64,000 nt of DNA from Bacillus sp. Cs-700 (lineage in GTDB: Bacteria; Bacillota; Bacilli; Bacillales; Guptibacillaceae), in the NCBI RefSeq assembly GCF_011082085.1, contig NZ_CP041063.1, positions 2,108,001 through 2,172,000 of the forward strand, written 5' to 3'. Shown piece by piece: positions 55,032-64,000 of this stretch. Positions within the stretch are counted from its first letter, which is position 1; each line of letters opens with the position of its first letter. Under the pieces are notes generated by a model, which did no database searches, was not told where the DNA came from, and was given only the letters and a program-made list of their open reading frames with translations. Position numbers and translations under genes: made by a program.

Positions 55032-57113
55032 TTAGTACGTTAAACCATGTCCAAAGTTATAAAGAACGCCACCTGTTTCCCCTGGAATCGTAATAGGTAA
55101 CTTTCCTGTTGGTGCATTTTCACCAAAAATAGTTGCCGCTGTTGCTTCAAAACTCGCCGTTCTAAAACCATACTGGGTTAAATAGCTGTCAACGTTCGGA
55201 TACGCCATGATGTCATATGGATTCCGAATGCCAACGGCTATAACTGGTGCGTCTGCTTCATTCATGATGGCATTAACCATCATCATTTGCGGATGCTCAG
55301 GTGAACGCGTTCCAACACTGTACGTGTACGTTCCTACAATAATTTGATCAGCGGAAGAAATTGTTTCACGCTGTTCGTCCGTTAACGTGTAGCTGGAATT
55401 TGCTTCAATTACTGTCGTATTCGCATGCTGCGCTTTTACGGCGTCACCTAGCGTAGAGACGAAACTTCTCCCAACCACGACAACGTGATCATCACCATTT
55501 GCATTAAGAGGTAAAACATCCTCATTTTTCACAAGTGTGATCGACATGTCGGCAGCTTCTTTCTCAACCGCTTTATGCTCAGCTGATCCAACTGTCTGAA
55601 GCGCTTCTTGAATTTGGTCTTCTACATCAATAGGATGCTCAGACTTGATGATCCCTCTGTTCACTTTTAACGTTAAAATGCGTTCAACTGAAGCTTCAAT
55701 GCGTTCCTCAGAAATGTCACCAGATTCCACCGCTGTATATAGTCCTTCCGCAACTTCCGGAAGACCAACAGGCATCAAGACGATATCCGTTCCTGCTTTC
55801 ACTGCGCGAATCGCTGCATCGACAGATCCGAAATGATCTTGAATGGCGCCCATGTTCATCGCATCTGTTGTAATGACGCCTTCATACCCCATCTCATCCC
55901 GCATTAATTCGGTTAACACTTTGTGAGAGAGCGTGGCAGGAAGTGAAATTTCCGTTCCGTCTTTTTTCGAAATCACTTTTGTATCATCAATTTTCGGGAA
56001 CGTCACGTGAGCAGTCATGATCGCGTCGATCCCCGCTTCCATCGCCTTTTGAAATGGATAAAGCTCTACTTCCATGAGGCGCTCTTTGTCATAAGGAACT
56101 TCAGGCAGGCCGAGGTGAGAATCTACAGCTGTATCTCCGTGACCAGGGAAATGCTTCGCTGTCGCCGCTACACCTGTTTCTTGAAGTCCTTTTGTATAAG
56201 CAATGCCGAGGTCGGCAACAAGCTCTGGATCTTCGCCAAACGAACGAACGCCAATAACAGGATTATCCGGATTGTTGTTCACATCCATATCAGGGGCAAA
56301 GTTCATGTTGATTCCAAGTGATGCAAGCTCTTCTCCAATCGCATGTCCTACATTTTCTGCAAGCTCCGGTGAACGCGTTGCGCCAAGCGCCATGTTCCCA
56401 GGCATATCTGTTCCAGACTGAAGACGCGTAACAATTCCGCCTTCCTGATCAATTGTCATCAGCATGCCATATTTTTCAGAAGCCTCTTGATATTCAGCGA
56501 CTAGTTTCGTTGTTTGTTCCGTTGTTACCACGTTCTCACGAAATAGAATCACGCCGCCAAGGTGATATTGTTTGATCTGCGCTTCGATTTCTGGCAGCAT
56601 CTTAGTCACATTTTGACCATCCCAGTTTCGGTAATCTGGCATAAGCATTTGACCAACTTTTTCTTCCATCGTCATGCCAGCAATTGCATTTTCAATCAGG
56701 TTGTACTTCTTTCCTTTTTGCTTAACGATTGCTGGAGAAGACGATTTTTTATCCGCTTTATTCACTTTGTAATCAATCGCAATGCGATCGCTGCTTTCGC
56801 CATCAGAAACACTAATGAATGTGCGGCCACGCTTACCCGTTAAGGTAACTTGTCCTTCATTGTCCACTTTCGCAACATTCTTATTCGATGACTTCCACGT
56901 AAGATTCTGCTCTGTTTTCATAAAATGACCGTCTTCATAAATGTGAAGCGGATGAAGGGTGATGGTATCTCCCTCAAACTCTGCGCTTACTTCAGGAACG
57001 TTCTCCATTAAAATTAAGTGTGGCGCACCTTCTGCGCCAGCTCTTGGCAGCCACATTTGCGAAAACATCATCACAAATGCCAATATCCCCACAGCGATTT
57101 TTCGTGCTTTCAT
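55032..57113 (-). CDS. nagZ: Secreted beta-N-acetylglucosaminidase NagZ (GH3)
   Basis: 693 aa. A signal peptide ends near LPRAGAEG. A small Big_2-like domain (about 35-110, LTWKSSNKNVAKVDNEGQV) precedes the GH3 barrel. The His-Asp dyad is in KHFPGHGDTAVDSH, and the nucleophile Asp in VITTDAMNMGAI. The C-terminal GH3 domain follows. It cuts GlcNAc from muropeptides outside the cell after AmiE has removed the stem peptide. Confidence 0.94.
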   Translation of the reverse strand: MKARKIAVGILAFVMMFSQMWLPRAGAEGAPHLILMENVPEVSAEFEGDTITLHPLHIYEDGHFMKTEQNLTWKSSNKNVAKVDNEGQVTLTGKRGRTFISVSDGESSDRIAIDYKVNKADKKSSSPAIVKQKGKKYNLIENAIAGMTMEEKVGQMLMPDYRNWDGQNVTKMLPEIEAQIKQYHLGGVILFRENVVTTEQTTKLVAEYQEASEKYGMLMTIDQEGGIVTRLQSGTDMPGNMALGATRSPELAENVGHAIGEELASLGINMNFAPDMDVNNNPDNPVIGVRSFGEDPELVADLGIAYTKGLQETGVAATAKHFPGHGDTAVDSHLGLPEVPYDKERLMEVELYPFQKAMEAGIDAIMTAHVTFPKIDDTKVISKKDGTEISLPATLSHKVLTELMRDEMGYEGVITTDAMNMGAIQDHFGSVDAAIRAVKAGTDIVLMPVGLPEVAEGLYTAVESGDISEERIEASVERILTLKVNRGIIKSEHPIDVEDQIQEALQTVGSAEHKAVEKEAADMSITLVKNEDVLPLNANGDDHVVVVGRSFVSTLGDAVKAQHANTTVIEANSSYTLTDEQRETISSADQIIVGTYTYSVGTRSPEHPQMMMVNAIMNEADAPVIAVGIRNPYDIMAYPNVDSYLTQYGFRTASFEATAATIFGENAPTGKLPITIPGETGGVLYNFGHGLTY

Positions 57114-57137
57114 TTTACCCCTCCTGTTTGTTGAAAA

Positions 57138-58817
57138 TTAGTAAGCTCTCTTCACCCATTCATTGCTTGTGAACGAGACTTTTTCTTGATCGAGCTTTAC
57201 TGCATCGACGTACCATCCGCGCTTATTCGTTGAGCCGTCTGTATGATAAGTAAAACGAATTTGTGTCGTATTCGCTGAAATCGTAACTTCTTCTCTTTCC
57301 CAGCTATCGCTTGCGCCAGTTAGCAACGCTACCTCTGTCCACTTCTCGCCATCCTCTGAAACCTCAACTGTTCCTATATCATAGCCTTCCTCCATTTGAT
57401 ACCACGTATCAAACGAAAGTGTCGTTGCTTCGTCCACATTAACTTCAGCCGTTAAATGTTTTGACTCGTTATTGCCATAGCCTGCGAACCATGGATCTGC
57501 CTTTTTATCCATCGCAACTGGAATTGCATCTGCTACTTGTCTCGCAAATGCTCGTCTCGTAGGTGATGTTGATACCGTTTCACGCGTTGGGTGCACGCGG
57601 TTCGTTAAGAGAATCGCAATCGTTTGATTGGATGGGCTCACAACGATGGACGTTCCGGTATACCCTGTATGTCCGAGTGTAGTGCTTTCAGATAAAGCAT
57701 CCATGAACCAGCCCTGTTGCAGCTCCCAGCCAAGTCCATGATCGTCCCCAGGAAACTCTGGAATCCGGTTTTCAGTTAAAAGTTTTACAGTGGCCGGCTC
57801 AAGAATCCGCGTTCCGCCGTAGCGTCCTTCCATCAAATACATATGAGCAAATTTCGCAAGATCCGATGCTGTTGAAAATACACCGGCATGACCAGCGACT
57901 CCGTCAAGTGACCAGGCGCTCTCATCATGCACCTCGCCCCAAACGAGACCGCGGTTCGTCCACGGCTGGTATTCCGTTGCAGCAATACGTTCTTTTAATT
58001 CTGCAGGTGGGTTATACATTGTGTCCTTCATACCAAGCGGTTCAGTGATTTCCTGCTTTACATACTCATCGAGACGCATGCCCGAAAGTCTCTCAATCAA
58101 AGCACCAAGTGTAATCATGTTCAGGTCGCTGTATGTATAGTCTGTTCCAGGCGCTGATTGAAGTGGATATTGAAAGACATACTCTAAGCGATCCTCTCGA
58201 TCTTCTCCGATTGTATATAGGGGAATCCACGGCTTAAAACCTGATGTATGGGTCATAAGCTGTTCGATCGTAACATTTTCCTTTCCATTTGCCGCAAATT
58301 CAGGAATGTACTTCGCAACGGGGTCATCTAACTGAAAAGCCCCATCCTCATAAAGCGTCATCGCCGCCGTCGTCGTGAACAGCTTACTAATAGAAGCAAG
58401 ATCAAAAATGGTATCTTCGCTCATCGGGATCGGATTGTCCATTTCAGTAAAATCACCATCTGTGTATTGCGCCGAATAACCGTATGCTGCTTCCTTTACG
58501 ATATGTCCCCTTCTTGCAACAAAAGCAACAGCGCCAGGCATTACCTGGTCATCAATAGCGCTTTGGAGTAAACCGTCAATCTCTTGGAGCGGTTCTTCAC
58601 GCATTCCTGCTCCTTTGTATGATCCAGGGTGAAGAACAGGAGCGGTTGGTCCCGGGTTATCCCATGAAAATGTGGGGTGAGCTTTTCTCGATTGATGCAG
58701 GTTAACCTTTCCCTCATTTTCAATTGTCGGACCTGGTGCAGCTAAACCTGATCCAGGGGCTAAAAGTGACGTTCCGAGTGCAGTAGTTAGAAGCAGAGAC
58801 AGCGTTTTTCTTCTCAT
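57138..58817 (-). CDS. amiE: Secreted serine-type N-acetylmuramyl-L-alanine amidase (AmiE-like)
   Basis: 559 aa. Signal peptide ends near GSGLAAPG. The beta-lactamase-like domain has SxxK in FDLASISKLFTTTA, YSDLNMITLG and LGHTGYTGTSIVV. An added C-terminal segment (about 430-559) contains VDEATTLSFDTWYQMEEGYD and looks like a beta-sandwich, absent from 48152-49168. It is the first gene of the unit amiE-nagZ-namZ. The 415-base gap upstream holds a repeat and the cre site of tctC. Confidence 0.9.
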   Translation of the reverse strand: MRRKTLSLLLTTALGTSLLAPGSGLAAPGPTIENEGKVNLHQSRKAHPTFSWDNPGPTAPVLHPGSYKGAGMREEPLQEIDGLLQSAIDDQVMPGAVAFVARRGHIVKEAAYGYSAQYTDGDFTEMDNPIPMSEDTIFDLASISKLFTTTAAMTLYEDGAFQLDDPVAKYIPEFAANGKENVTIEQLMTHTSGFKPWIPLYTIGEDREDRLEYVFQYPLQSAPGTDYTYSDLNMITLGALIERLSGMRLDEYVKQEITEPLGMKDTMYNPPAELKERIAATEYQPWTNRGLVWGEVHDESAWSLDGVAGHAGVFSTASDLAKFAHMYLMEGRYGGTRILEPATVKLLTENRIPEFPGDDHGLGWELQQGWFMDALSESTTLGHTGYTGTSIVVSPSNQTIAILLTNRVHPTRETVSTSPTRRAFARQVADAIPVAMDKKADPWFAGYGNNESKHLTAEVNVDEATTLSFDTWYQMEEGYDIGTVEVSEDGEKWTEVALLTGASDSWEREEVTISANTTQIRFTYHTDGSTNKRGWYVDAVKLDQEKVSFTSNEWVKRAY

Positions 58818-59067
58818 AGTGCCCTCCTTTTTTAATTGAATACAGCAAAAAGAATGAGTCCTCCTTCCTAAACGAACTAAGATTCAGAATATTCTATTCA
58901 AATCGTAACCTCTTCCTTTATAGTCGTCTATACCACTTAAGTCATGGATTACCAGAAAACAGCGTCATTTGTAGACCTTTTCACATGGGTCAATAGAATG
59001 ATTTTGAAGTATTGTAACAACTAATTCAAGTTGATTTTGTAGATTTATTTCAAAACTTGTGAGGATT

Positions 59068-59086
59068 CGGGTGGTGACAGGCACTT
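59068..59086. repeat. Interspersed GTGACAGGCACT repeat, copy 3
   Basis: CGGGTGGTGACAGGCACTT is identical over 19 bases to part of copy 2 (3335-3353, opposite strand). It lies in the intergenic region between amiE and tctC, so unlike the other two copies it is not in a gene. Confidence 0.65.
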
Positions 59087-59195
59087 GCGGTTTTTCGTAA
59101 ACTTTATGATCAAAATGCCCTAAATGAAACAAAACTAACTTATTTCCGTTTTCTTAAAACAGATGGAATGATCAGATATATTTAGTTTAGTTATT

Positions 59196-59210
59196 TTGAA
59201 AGCGATTACA
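59196..59210 (+). promoter_or_regulatory. cre (CcpA) site upstream of tctC
   Basis: TTGAAAGCGATTACA matches the cre consensus WTGNAARCGNWWWCA at every position. It lies 23 bases before the tctC start, in the likely leader, so CcpA bound to HPr-Ser-P would block transcription when preferred sugars are present. Confidence 0.78.
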
Positions 59211-59232
59211 TAAACAGGAAGGGGTTTTAGAG

Positions 59233-60243
59233 TTGAGACAAAAAAAGAATTTGTTCATGTCTCTTTTGTTGGGGAGCGCACTTCTATTAAGTGCTTGTGG
59301 AAGTAATGAAAGTTCAGGAAGCTCTGCATCGAATGGTGAATGGAGTCCTGATAAACCAATTGAAATGATTGCGCCAGCAGGAGCAGGCGGTGGCTGGGAT
59401 ACAACAGCGCGAACAATCTCAAAAGTAATGGAGAAAGAAAAGATTATCGATAAACGAATGGCTGTTGCCAATAAACCTGGAGGCGGAGGTGCAGTGGGTT
59501 GGTCCTATGTAAACAAGAAAGGTGGTAACCATACGCTTTTCGTCACATCCCCACCAATTTTGTTTGTTCCTTTAAATGGTCAATCTGAACTTGGACACAA
59601 TGATTTTACGCCAATAGCAGGCGTGATTGCAGATTACTCCGCGTTTGTTGTACCAGCCAATTCGCCATACGACAGCATGAATGACCTTGTTGATGCGCTT
59701 AAAGAAGATCCAACCTCCATTTCAGTTGTTGGCGACTCTTCTCCTGGAAGTATGGATCACATGGCCTTTGTAAAAGCAGTGAAAGCAGCTGGCGTTGATA
59801 TTAAACAATTAAAATATGTTTCTGCTCAGGACGGTAGCGGAATGAGCATGCTTCTTGGAAATAAAGTGGACGTTTATTCTACTGGACTCGCCGAAGCAAC
59901 GGAGCAGGCACGTGCTGGTAAGGTGAAAGTTCTTGCGATTACTTCTCCTGAGCCCCTTGAAGGTGAAACTGTATCCGAGTTTCCAACGCTTAAAGAACAA
60001 GGAATCGATGATGAGTTTATTGTTTGGCGAGGCATTATGGGGCCAAAAGAAATGGACCCTAAAGTAGCAGAATTCTATGAGCAGGCTGTCAAAGAGATGA
60101 TGGAAACAGATGAGTGGAAAACGCAGCGCGATAACTTTGGATGGAATGATAACTTTATGACCGGGGAAGAATTCCAAGATTTCCTTGATGAGGAATACAA
60201 AACAATGGAATCACTTCTAAAGGAAGTTGGTCTAGCAAAATAA
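59233..60243 (+). CDS. tctC: Tripartite tricarboxylate transporter substrate-binding protein TctC
   Basis: 336 aa lipoprotein. The lipobox is LSACGS, after a signal peptide. Family motifs include PIEMIAPAGAGGGWDTTAR, VANKPGGGGAVGWSYV and GDSSPGSMDHM. The TTG start is at 59233; AGGAAGGGG lies seven or eight bases upstream. It binds a carboxylate (citrate-type) for TctAB. It is the first gene of tctCBA and is likely activated by the regulator at 62352-63044. Confidence 0.92.
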   Translation: MRQKKNLFMSLLLGSALLLSACGSNESSGSSASNGEWSPDKPIEMIAPAGAGGGWDTTARTISKVMEKEKIIDKRMAVANKPGGGGAVGWSYVNKKGGNHTLFVTSPPILFVPLNGQSELGHNDFTPIAGVIADYSAFVVPANSPYDSMNDLVDALKEDPTSISVVGDSSPGSMDHMAFVKAVKAAGVDIKQLKYVSAQDGSGMSMLLGNKVDVYSTGLAEATEQARAGKVKVLAITSPEPLEGETVSEFPTLKEQGIDDEFIVWRGIMGPKEMDPKVAEFYEQAVKEMMETDEWKTQRDNFGWNDNFMTGEEFQDFLDEEYKTMESLLKEVGLAK

Positions 60244-60305
60244 GAGGTGAACGAAAGGTTAGCCGTTGCTAACCTTTCGTATCTATCAAAGGCAGGTGAC
60301 TCGTT

Positions 60306-60755
60306 ATGATCGCTAGTGTTGAACGGAAAGTAGCCATTGTTTTATTCGTACTATCAATTTTATATCTCGTCTCTAGTTTTCAGCTACCAGCTTTCCCATA
60401 CGCCATCGTAGATGCAGACGCTCTTCCGAAAGGACTGGGATTTTTACTCATAGCCCTTTCAATTTTACTATTTATCCAGAACCCTGTTGAAGATCGAAAG
60501 AAAAGTGACATTAAAAAAGATGAAGTATGGATGTTGCTTGCGGTTGCTGGTCTTATCTTCGTCTATATACTCTTATTTGAGCTCCTAGGATTCGTCGTTA
60601 TTACGATTCTATTCCTGCTCGTGACATCACGTTTACTTGGTTATACAAAGTGGAAAACGCTGATCGCAGTTTCAATCGGATTTACGCTCGTTCTCTATTT
60701 CTCCTTTAACTACTTACTTCAAATCTATTTACCACAGGGGATCCTCCCCTTTTAG
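60306..60755 (+). CDS. tctB: Tripartite tricarboxylate transporter small membrane subunit TctB
   Basis: 149 aa with four predicted helices (VAIVLFVLSILYLVSSF, GFLLIALSILLFI, MLLAVAGLIFVYILLFELLG, LIAVSIGFTLVLYFSFNYLL). It is the less conserved partner of TctA and is identified mainly by its position between tctC and tctA. Confidence 0.85.
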   Translation: MIASVERKVAIVLFVLSILYLVSSFQLPAFPYAIVDADALPKGLGFLLIALSILLFIQNPVEDRKKSDIKKDEVWMLLAVAGLIFVYILLFELLGFVVITILFLLVTSRLLGYTKWKTLIAVSIGFTLVLYFSFNYLLQIYLPQGILPF

Positions 60756-60770
60756 AAAGGAGGCAAAATC

Positions 60771-62288
60771 ATGGATACAATCTCGAATATGCTTTACGGC
60801 TTTCAAGTTGTTTTAACCTTCCAAAACATCATGTTTGTTTTCATCGGCGTACTAGCCGGAACTCTAATTGGCATGCTTCCTGGACTGGGTCCTATTTCAG
60901 CAATCGCGATTATGATTCCTCTAAGCTATGGCATGGATCCCGCTTCCGCTCTTATTCTTATGGCCGGAGTTTATTATGGAGCGGTATTCGGGGGATCAAC
61001 CTCGTCCATTTTATTAAATGCACCAGGCATATCAGGAACTGTCGCCACATCATTTGACGGTTACCCGCTCGCCAAACAGGGTCAAGCTGGTAAAGCACTT
61101 GCCATTGCTGCTATTTCGTCCTTTGCTGGCGGTACTGTAAGTGTTGTGGCCCTTATGTTAGTTGCACCTCTTATGGCCAGCTTTGCCGTCTCGTTCGGAC
61201 CGACTGAATATTTTGCTCTCATGTTACTCGGTTTAACAGCGATCGCGAGCTTGTCTGAAGGCTCAACTGTAAAGGCGTTAATTTCAGCAACAATTGGCTT
61301 AATCATCGCTACAATCGGCGTTGACCAACAAACAGGAACGCAGCGTTTTACTTTCGGGAACCCAAACCTTCTTGAAGGAATCGACTTTTTGATTATTGCT
61401 CTCGGACTTTTCGCGCTTGCAGAAGTTTGTTCATTAATCCTCTCGAGGAAATCAAAAATGATGGATGGAAACTCCAATGTTGGCTCTTTAAAAATTACGA
61501 AAAAAGAAGCAAAAGAAATCTCCGGACCGATTGCGCGCCATTCCGTGCTCGGATTTATTCTTGGGGTTCTTCCAGGTGCCGGCGCTACGATCGCTTCTTT
61601 CATGTCTTATATCACAGAGAAGAAGATTTCAAAGGACCCTTCGTCATTTGGAAAAGGAAATATTAAAGGGCTTGCCGCACCAGAAACATCTAATAATGCT
61701 GCAACGAGCGGGGCTTTTGTTCCTCTTTTAACACTTGGGATTCCAGGCTCTGGAACAACGGCTGTTCTGCTTGGTGCCCTTCTCGTTGTCGGTGTGCAAC
61801 CGGGGCCATTGATGCTGACCGATCATCCCGACGTTTTTTGGGGAGTTATCGCAAGTATGTATCTTGGCAACCTTTTCTTGCTAGTGTTAAACCTACCGCT
61901 TATTCCGTTTATCGCTCGGATTCTTTACATTCCAAAAGCGCTCTTAATCTCGCTTGTGATTATCTTCTGTATGATCGGGGTTTACGGAGTTAGCTTCAGC
62001 ACCTTTGACCTGTATCTTTTACTAGCATTTGGAGTCATTGGATTTATTATGAGACTTCTTAACTTTCCAGCAGCACCGCTCATCCTTGCCTTTATACTAG
62101 GAGGAATGATGGAGCAATCATTTAGACAGGCCCTTACAATCTCAAATGGAAGTTATCTGACGTTTTTCGATAGTACGGTTACGATTGTACTCCTTATTCT
62201 CTCACTCCTATCTCTTACGCTTCCTTTTATAAAACGCAAACTTAGTAAAAGGGCAGCGGAAGATGAAGAAGAACATTTAGCCTCTTAG
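60771..62288 (+). CDS. tctA: Tripartite tricarboxylate transporter large membrane subunit TctA
   Basis: 505 aa, about twelve helices. The family signature GTLIGMLPGLGPISAIAIMI lies near residue 30, and a second, related one GFILGVLPGAGATIASFMSY near 260, with TSSILLNAPGISGTVATSFD in between. It forms the transport channel driven by the ion gradient. ATG 60771 follows AGAAAGGAGG. Confidence 0.94.
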   Translation: MDTISNMLYGFQVVLTFQNIMFVFIGVLAGTLIGMLPGLGPISAIAIMIPLSYGMDPASALILMAGVYYGAVFGGSTSSILLNAPGISGTVATSFDGYPLAKQGQAGKALAIAAISSFAGGTVSVVALMLVAPLMASFAVSFGPTEYFALMLLGLTAIASLSEGSTVKALISATIGLIIATIGVDQQTGTQRFTFGNPNLLEGIDFLIIALGLFALAEVCSLILSRKSKMMDGNSNVGSLKITKKEAKEISGPIARHSVLGFILGVLPGAGATIASFMSYITEKKISKDPSSFGKGNIKGLAAPETSNNAATSGAFVPLLTLGIPGSGTTAVLLGALLVVGVQPGPLMLTDHPDVFWGVIASMYLGNLFLLVLNLPLIPFIARILYIPKALLISLVIIFCMIGVYGVSFSTFDLYLLLAFGVIGFIMRLLNFPAAPLILAFILGGMMEQSFRQALTISNGSYLTFFDSTVTIVLLILSLLSLTLPFIKRKLSKRAAEDEEEHLAS

Positions 62289-62297
62289 AACACAAAG

Positions 62298-62344
62298 CCG
62301 CTTCTGAATTCACATCTTTTTAGGAGATATAAATTCAGAAGCGG
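62298..62344. terminator. Bidirectional terminator between tctA and the response regulator gene
   Basis: CCGCTTCTGAATT pairs with AATTCAGAAGCGG around a 21-base loop, followed by six or more T residues on the plus strand. It separates the two convergent operons. Confidence 0.9.
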
Positions 62345-62351
62345 TTTTTTT

Positions 62352-63044
62352 CTATTCTTCGATGGAATGATAGCGTCGTTCAGGACGCCCTACTGTTCCA
62401 TAGGACAGATCAGCATCCACTTTTCCAAGCGAAACCATGTACTCCAAATACCTTCTTGCTGTTGTTCTACTGCACCCCATTTCACTTCCCACTTCTTCAG
62501 CTGTCATGCCTTGAGGTGTATGCTTCACGAGCACTTCAGTTAGCTTTGATAAGGTTAATGGATCAATGCCTTTTGGAACAACTTGAGTCGAAACCTCAGC
62601 ACGTGTCCCCTGCCTTGTAAATAAGTGATCCACGTCTTCTTGACTCACAAATTTTTGATGATTTATTTGGCCTCTCGTCTTTTTAAACTTTTCAAGAGTT
62701 TGTTTGAAACGATCAAAAATAACCGGTTTAATAATGTAATCAATAGCCCCACCACGAAGGGCTTCCTGAACCGCCTCAATTTCTTTTGCAGCAGTAATCA
62801 TCATAACGTCCGTTTCCTTGTAATTTTCACGAATGTGCCAGAGCAAGCTAAGACCGCTTTCTTCAGGAAAAAAGATGTCGAGTAAGACAAGGTCTGGTTC
62901 TATTATTTCAAGAAGTTCCTTCCCTTCTGAAATGCTTGAAGCGACACCGATAACAACATAACCAGGTACATTTTCAGTAAACTTTTGATTGATTCTAGCG
63001 ATGCGATGATCATCCTCTATAATCAATACTTCGATATCAGACAT
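62352..63044 (-). CDS. Response regulator of the CitB/DctR type
   Basis: 230 aa. The receiver domain begins VLIIEDDHRIARINQKF and has the phosphorylated Asp in LVLLDIFFPEESG, a Thr/Ser switch in MMITAAKE and Lys in DYIIKPV. The C-terminal helix-turn-helix region holds MTAEEVGSEMGCSRTTARRY. It is likely to activate tctCBA in response to the external carboxylate. It overlaps the kinase gene by eight bases. Confidence 0.92.
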   Translation of the reverse strand: MSDIEVLIIEDDHRIARINQKFTENVPGYVVIGVASSISEGKELLEIIEPDLVLLDIFFPEESGLSLLWHIRENYKETDVMMITAAKEIEAVQEALRGGAIDYIIKPVIFDRFKQTLEKFKKTRGQINHQKFVSQEDVDHLFTRQGTRAEVSTQVVPKGIDPLTLSKLTEVLVKHTPQGMTAEEVGSEMGCSRTTARRYLEYMVSLGKVDADLSYGTVGRPERRYHSIEE

Positions 63045-64000
63045 TTCTTTCTTCCCCCTTAGGAATCACAACAGTAAACGCGGCTCCTCCGTAACGACCT
63101 GTTGAGATGGTAAGATATCCACCTAAATAATTCAGAGCATTTTTCACGAGAGAAAGTCCAATGCCTCGATCTTCTCCCTTTTTACTACTAATCCCTCTTT
63201 CAAAGATCCGTTCCATCTCCTCTTCCTTAACACCGTTTCCTGAATCTTCTATCTCAAAAATCAAGTCTTTTCCTAGATCCGTCATAAACAAATGGACAAC
63301 CTTCTCTCCCCTCTGCTTATCAAGGGCAGCATCCATCGCATTATCAATTAAATTACCGACAATCGTAACGAGCTTTTCTTGCTCCAGCCACTCTGGAAAA
63401 TCACGCATACTACTTTCCTCATCAATTAAAAATTGAATATGTAACTCATGAGCCCGATTATATTTACCTAAAAGCAAGGCTGATAGCATCGGATTAGGCA
63501 CAGCTTTTACCAAAAGCTGAACAACCTCTTGATAGCCAATCGCTTCTTTATGTATTAAGTCAATTGCTTCATCATAGGCACCTAACTGAATTAACCCTAA
63601 AATGGTATACAGCTTATTGGCGTATTCATGCGTTTGAGAGCGAAGGACATTCGCATAACTTTGTACTTGTGAAAGTTCTCGTGATAATGCCTCAATTTCT
63701 GTTTTCCTTCTAAAGCTGGAAACGGCGCCTGTAATTTCACCGTTCTGAATGATTGGAATTCGGTTCACTATCACATGATTGTGACCTATGGTGATTTCTT
63801 GATCATGCTCTGCCTTTCCAGAACGTAATACTTCTGGCATTCTTGTGTTTGGAAGAACAGAGACGATGTCTACTCCTTCTAAACTTTCATCTTCACTTCG
63901 ATTTAACATACGATGAGCTTCTTGGTTAGCAAGGGTAATGCCGCCGTTCTTATCAACCGCAATAATGCCTTCTCTGATCGTTTGGAGAATTGTATTTCGC
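63037..64000 (-). CDS. CitA/DcuS-family sensor histidine kinase (partial)
   Basis: The visible part (about 321 codons) has a PAS domain that starts upstream of any in-frame Met (ILQTIREGIIAVDKNGGITL), so the gene continues past the right edge. The SpoOB-type dimerisation helix holds the phosphorylated His in LRSQTHEYANKLYTIL. The ATPase domain carries TIVGNLIDNAMDA (N box), EIEDSGNGV (G1 box) and DRGIGLSLV (G2 box). The missing N-terminus should contain the extracytoplasmic carboxylate-sensing domain. Confidence 0.93.
   Translation of the reverse strand, partial: RNTILQTIREGIIAVDKNGGITLANQEAHRMLNRSEDESLEGVDIVSVLPNTRMPEVLRSGKAEHDQEITIGHNHVIVNRIPIIQNGEITGAVSSFRRKTEIEALSRELSQVQSYANVLRSQTHEYANKLYTILGLIQLGAYDEAIDLIHKEAIGYQEVVQLLVKAVPNPMLSALLLGKYNRAHELHIQFLIDEESSMRDFPEWLEQEKLVTIVGNLIDNAMDAALDKQRGEKVVHLFMTDLGKDLIFEIEDSGNGVKEEEMERIFERGISSKKGEDRGIGLSLVKNALNYLGGYLTISTGRYGGAAFTVVIPKGEERNV

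Noticed and set aside
1-64000. CRISPR arrays, tRNA or rRNA genes, intact insertion sequences
   Set aside because: No regularly spaced direct repeats, tRNA cloverleaf signatures or transposase genes were seen.

Overview
The window looks like the chromosome of a Bacillaceae species (Bacillus in the broad sense, perhaps a marine or alkaliphilic lineage). Signs of this are consensus sigma-A promoters, AAAGGAGG-type ribosome-binding sites, an S-box riboswitch, an eps operon with a SinR homologue and SinR-type operators, and a peptidoglycan-recycling locus like ybbIHFEDC of B. subtilis. Most genes lie on the minus strand. No tRNA, rRNA, CRISPR array or intact insertion sequence was seen.

Layout. 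(1) 1-2338: metNIQ methionine ABC transporter operon (metI cut by the window edge) under a sigma-A promoter and an S-box riboswitch. (2) 2368-4957: S9 peptidase and a 48-aa gene. (3) 4981-9726: an unusual RiPP-like operon of candidate precursor, HPr-kinase-like protein, PqqD-like chaperone, S24/S26 peptidase, ABC exporter and nucleotidyltransferase, with no cyclase. Its promoter region carries a SinR-type inverted repeat. (4) 9808-17681: a paeninodin-type lasso peptide operon (cyclase, precursor, kinase, B1, B2, nucleotidyltransferase, exporter) followed by a phosphoesterase. (5) 17939-31819: a plus-strand beta-helix protein gene, then minus-strand polysaccharide genes. Nearly all are broken by single-base losses, which in the gene examined closely sit mostly in short homopolymers, so sequencing error is more likely than real decay. 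(6) 29515-42888: intact exopolysaccharide genes epsA, epsB, an EAR-like RNA, epsC, glycosyltransferases, epsG, epsL, epsM, epsN and an embedded sinR. A sigma-A promoter with a SinR-type operator in its 17-bp spacer drives them. (7) 43155-58817: two routes for cell-wall amino-sugar recycling. One is ABC importer + kinase + murQ; the other is PTS murP + mupG + a second murQ. Both are fed by secreted NamZ, NagZ and AmiE. (8) 59196-64000: tctCBA tricarboxylate transporter and a divergent CitA/CitB-type two-component system.

How it fits together. The best candidate for a novel system is region 3. It shares kinase, PqqD, exporter and nucleotidyltransferase types with the lasso operon next door but replaces the cyclase and B2 protease with an S24/S26 peptidase. 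Its candidate precursor keeps a YxxPxV leader motif. The SinR-type repeats at its promoter and at epsA suggest the peptide is made together with the biofilm matrix. All functions are inferred from sequence motifs read by eye; no searches were run.
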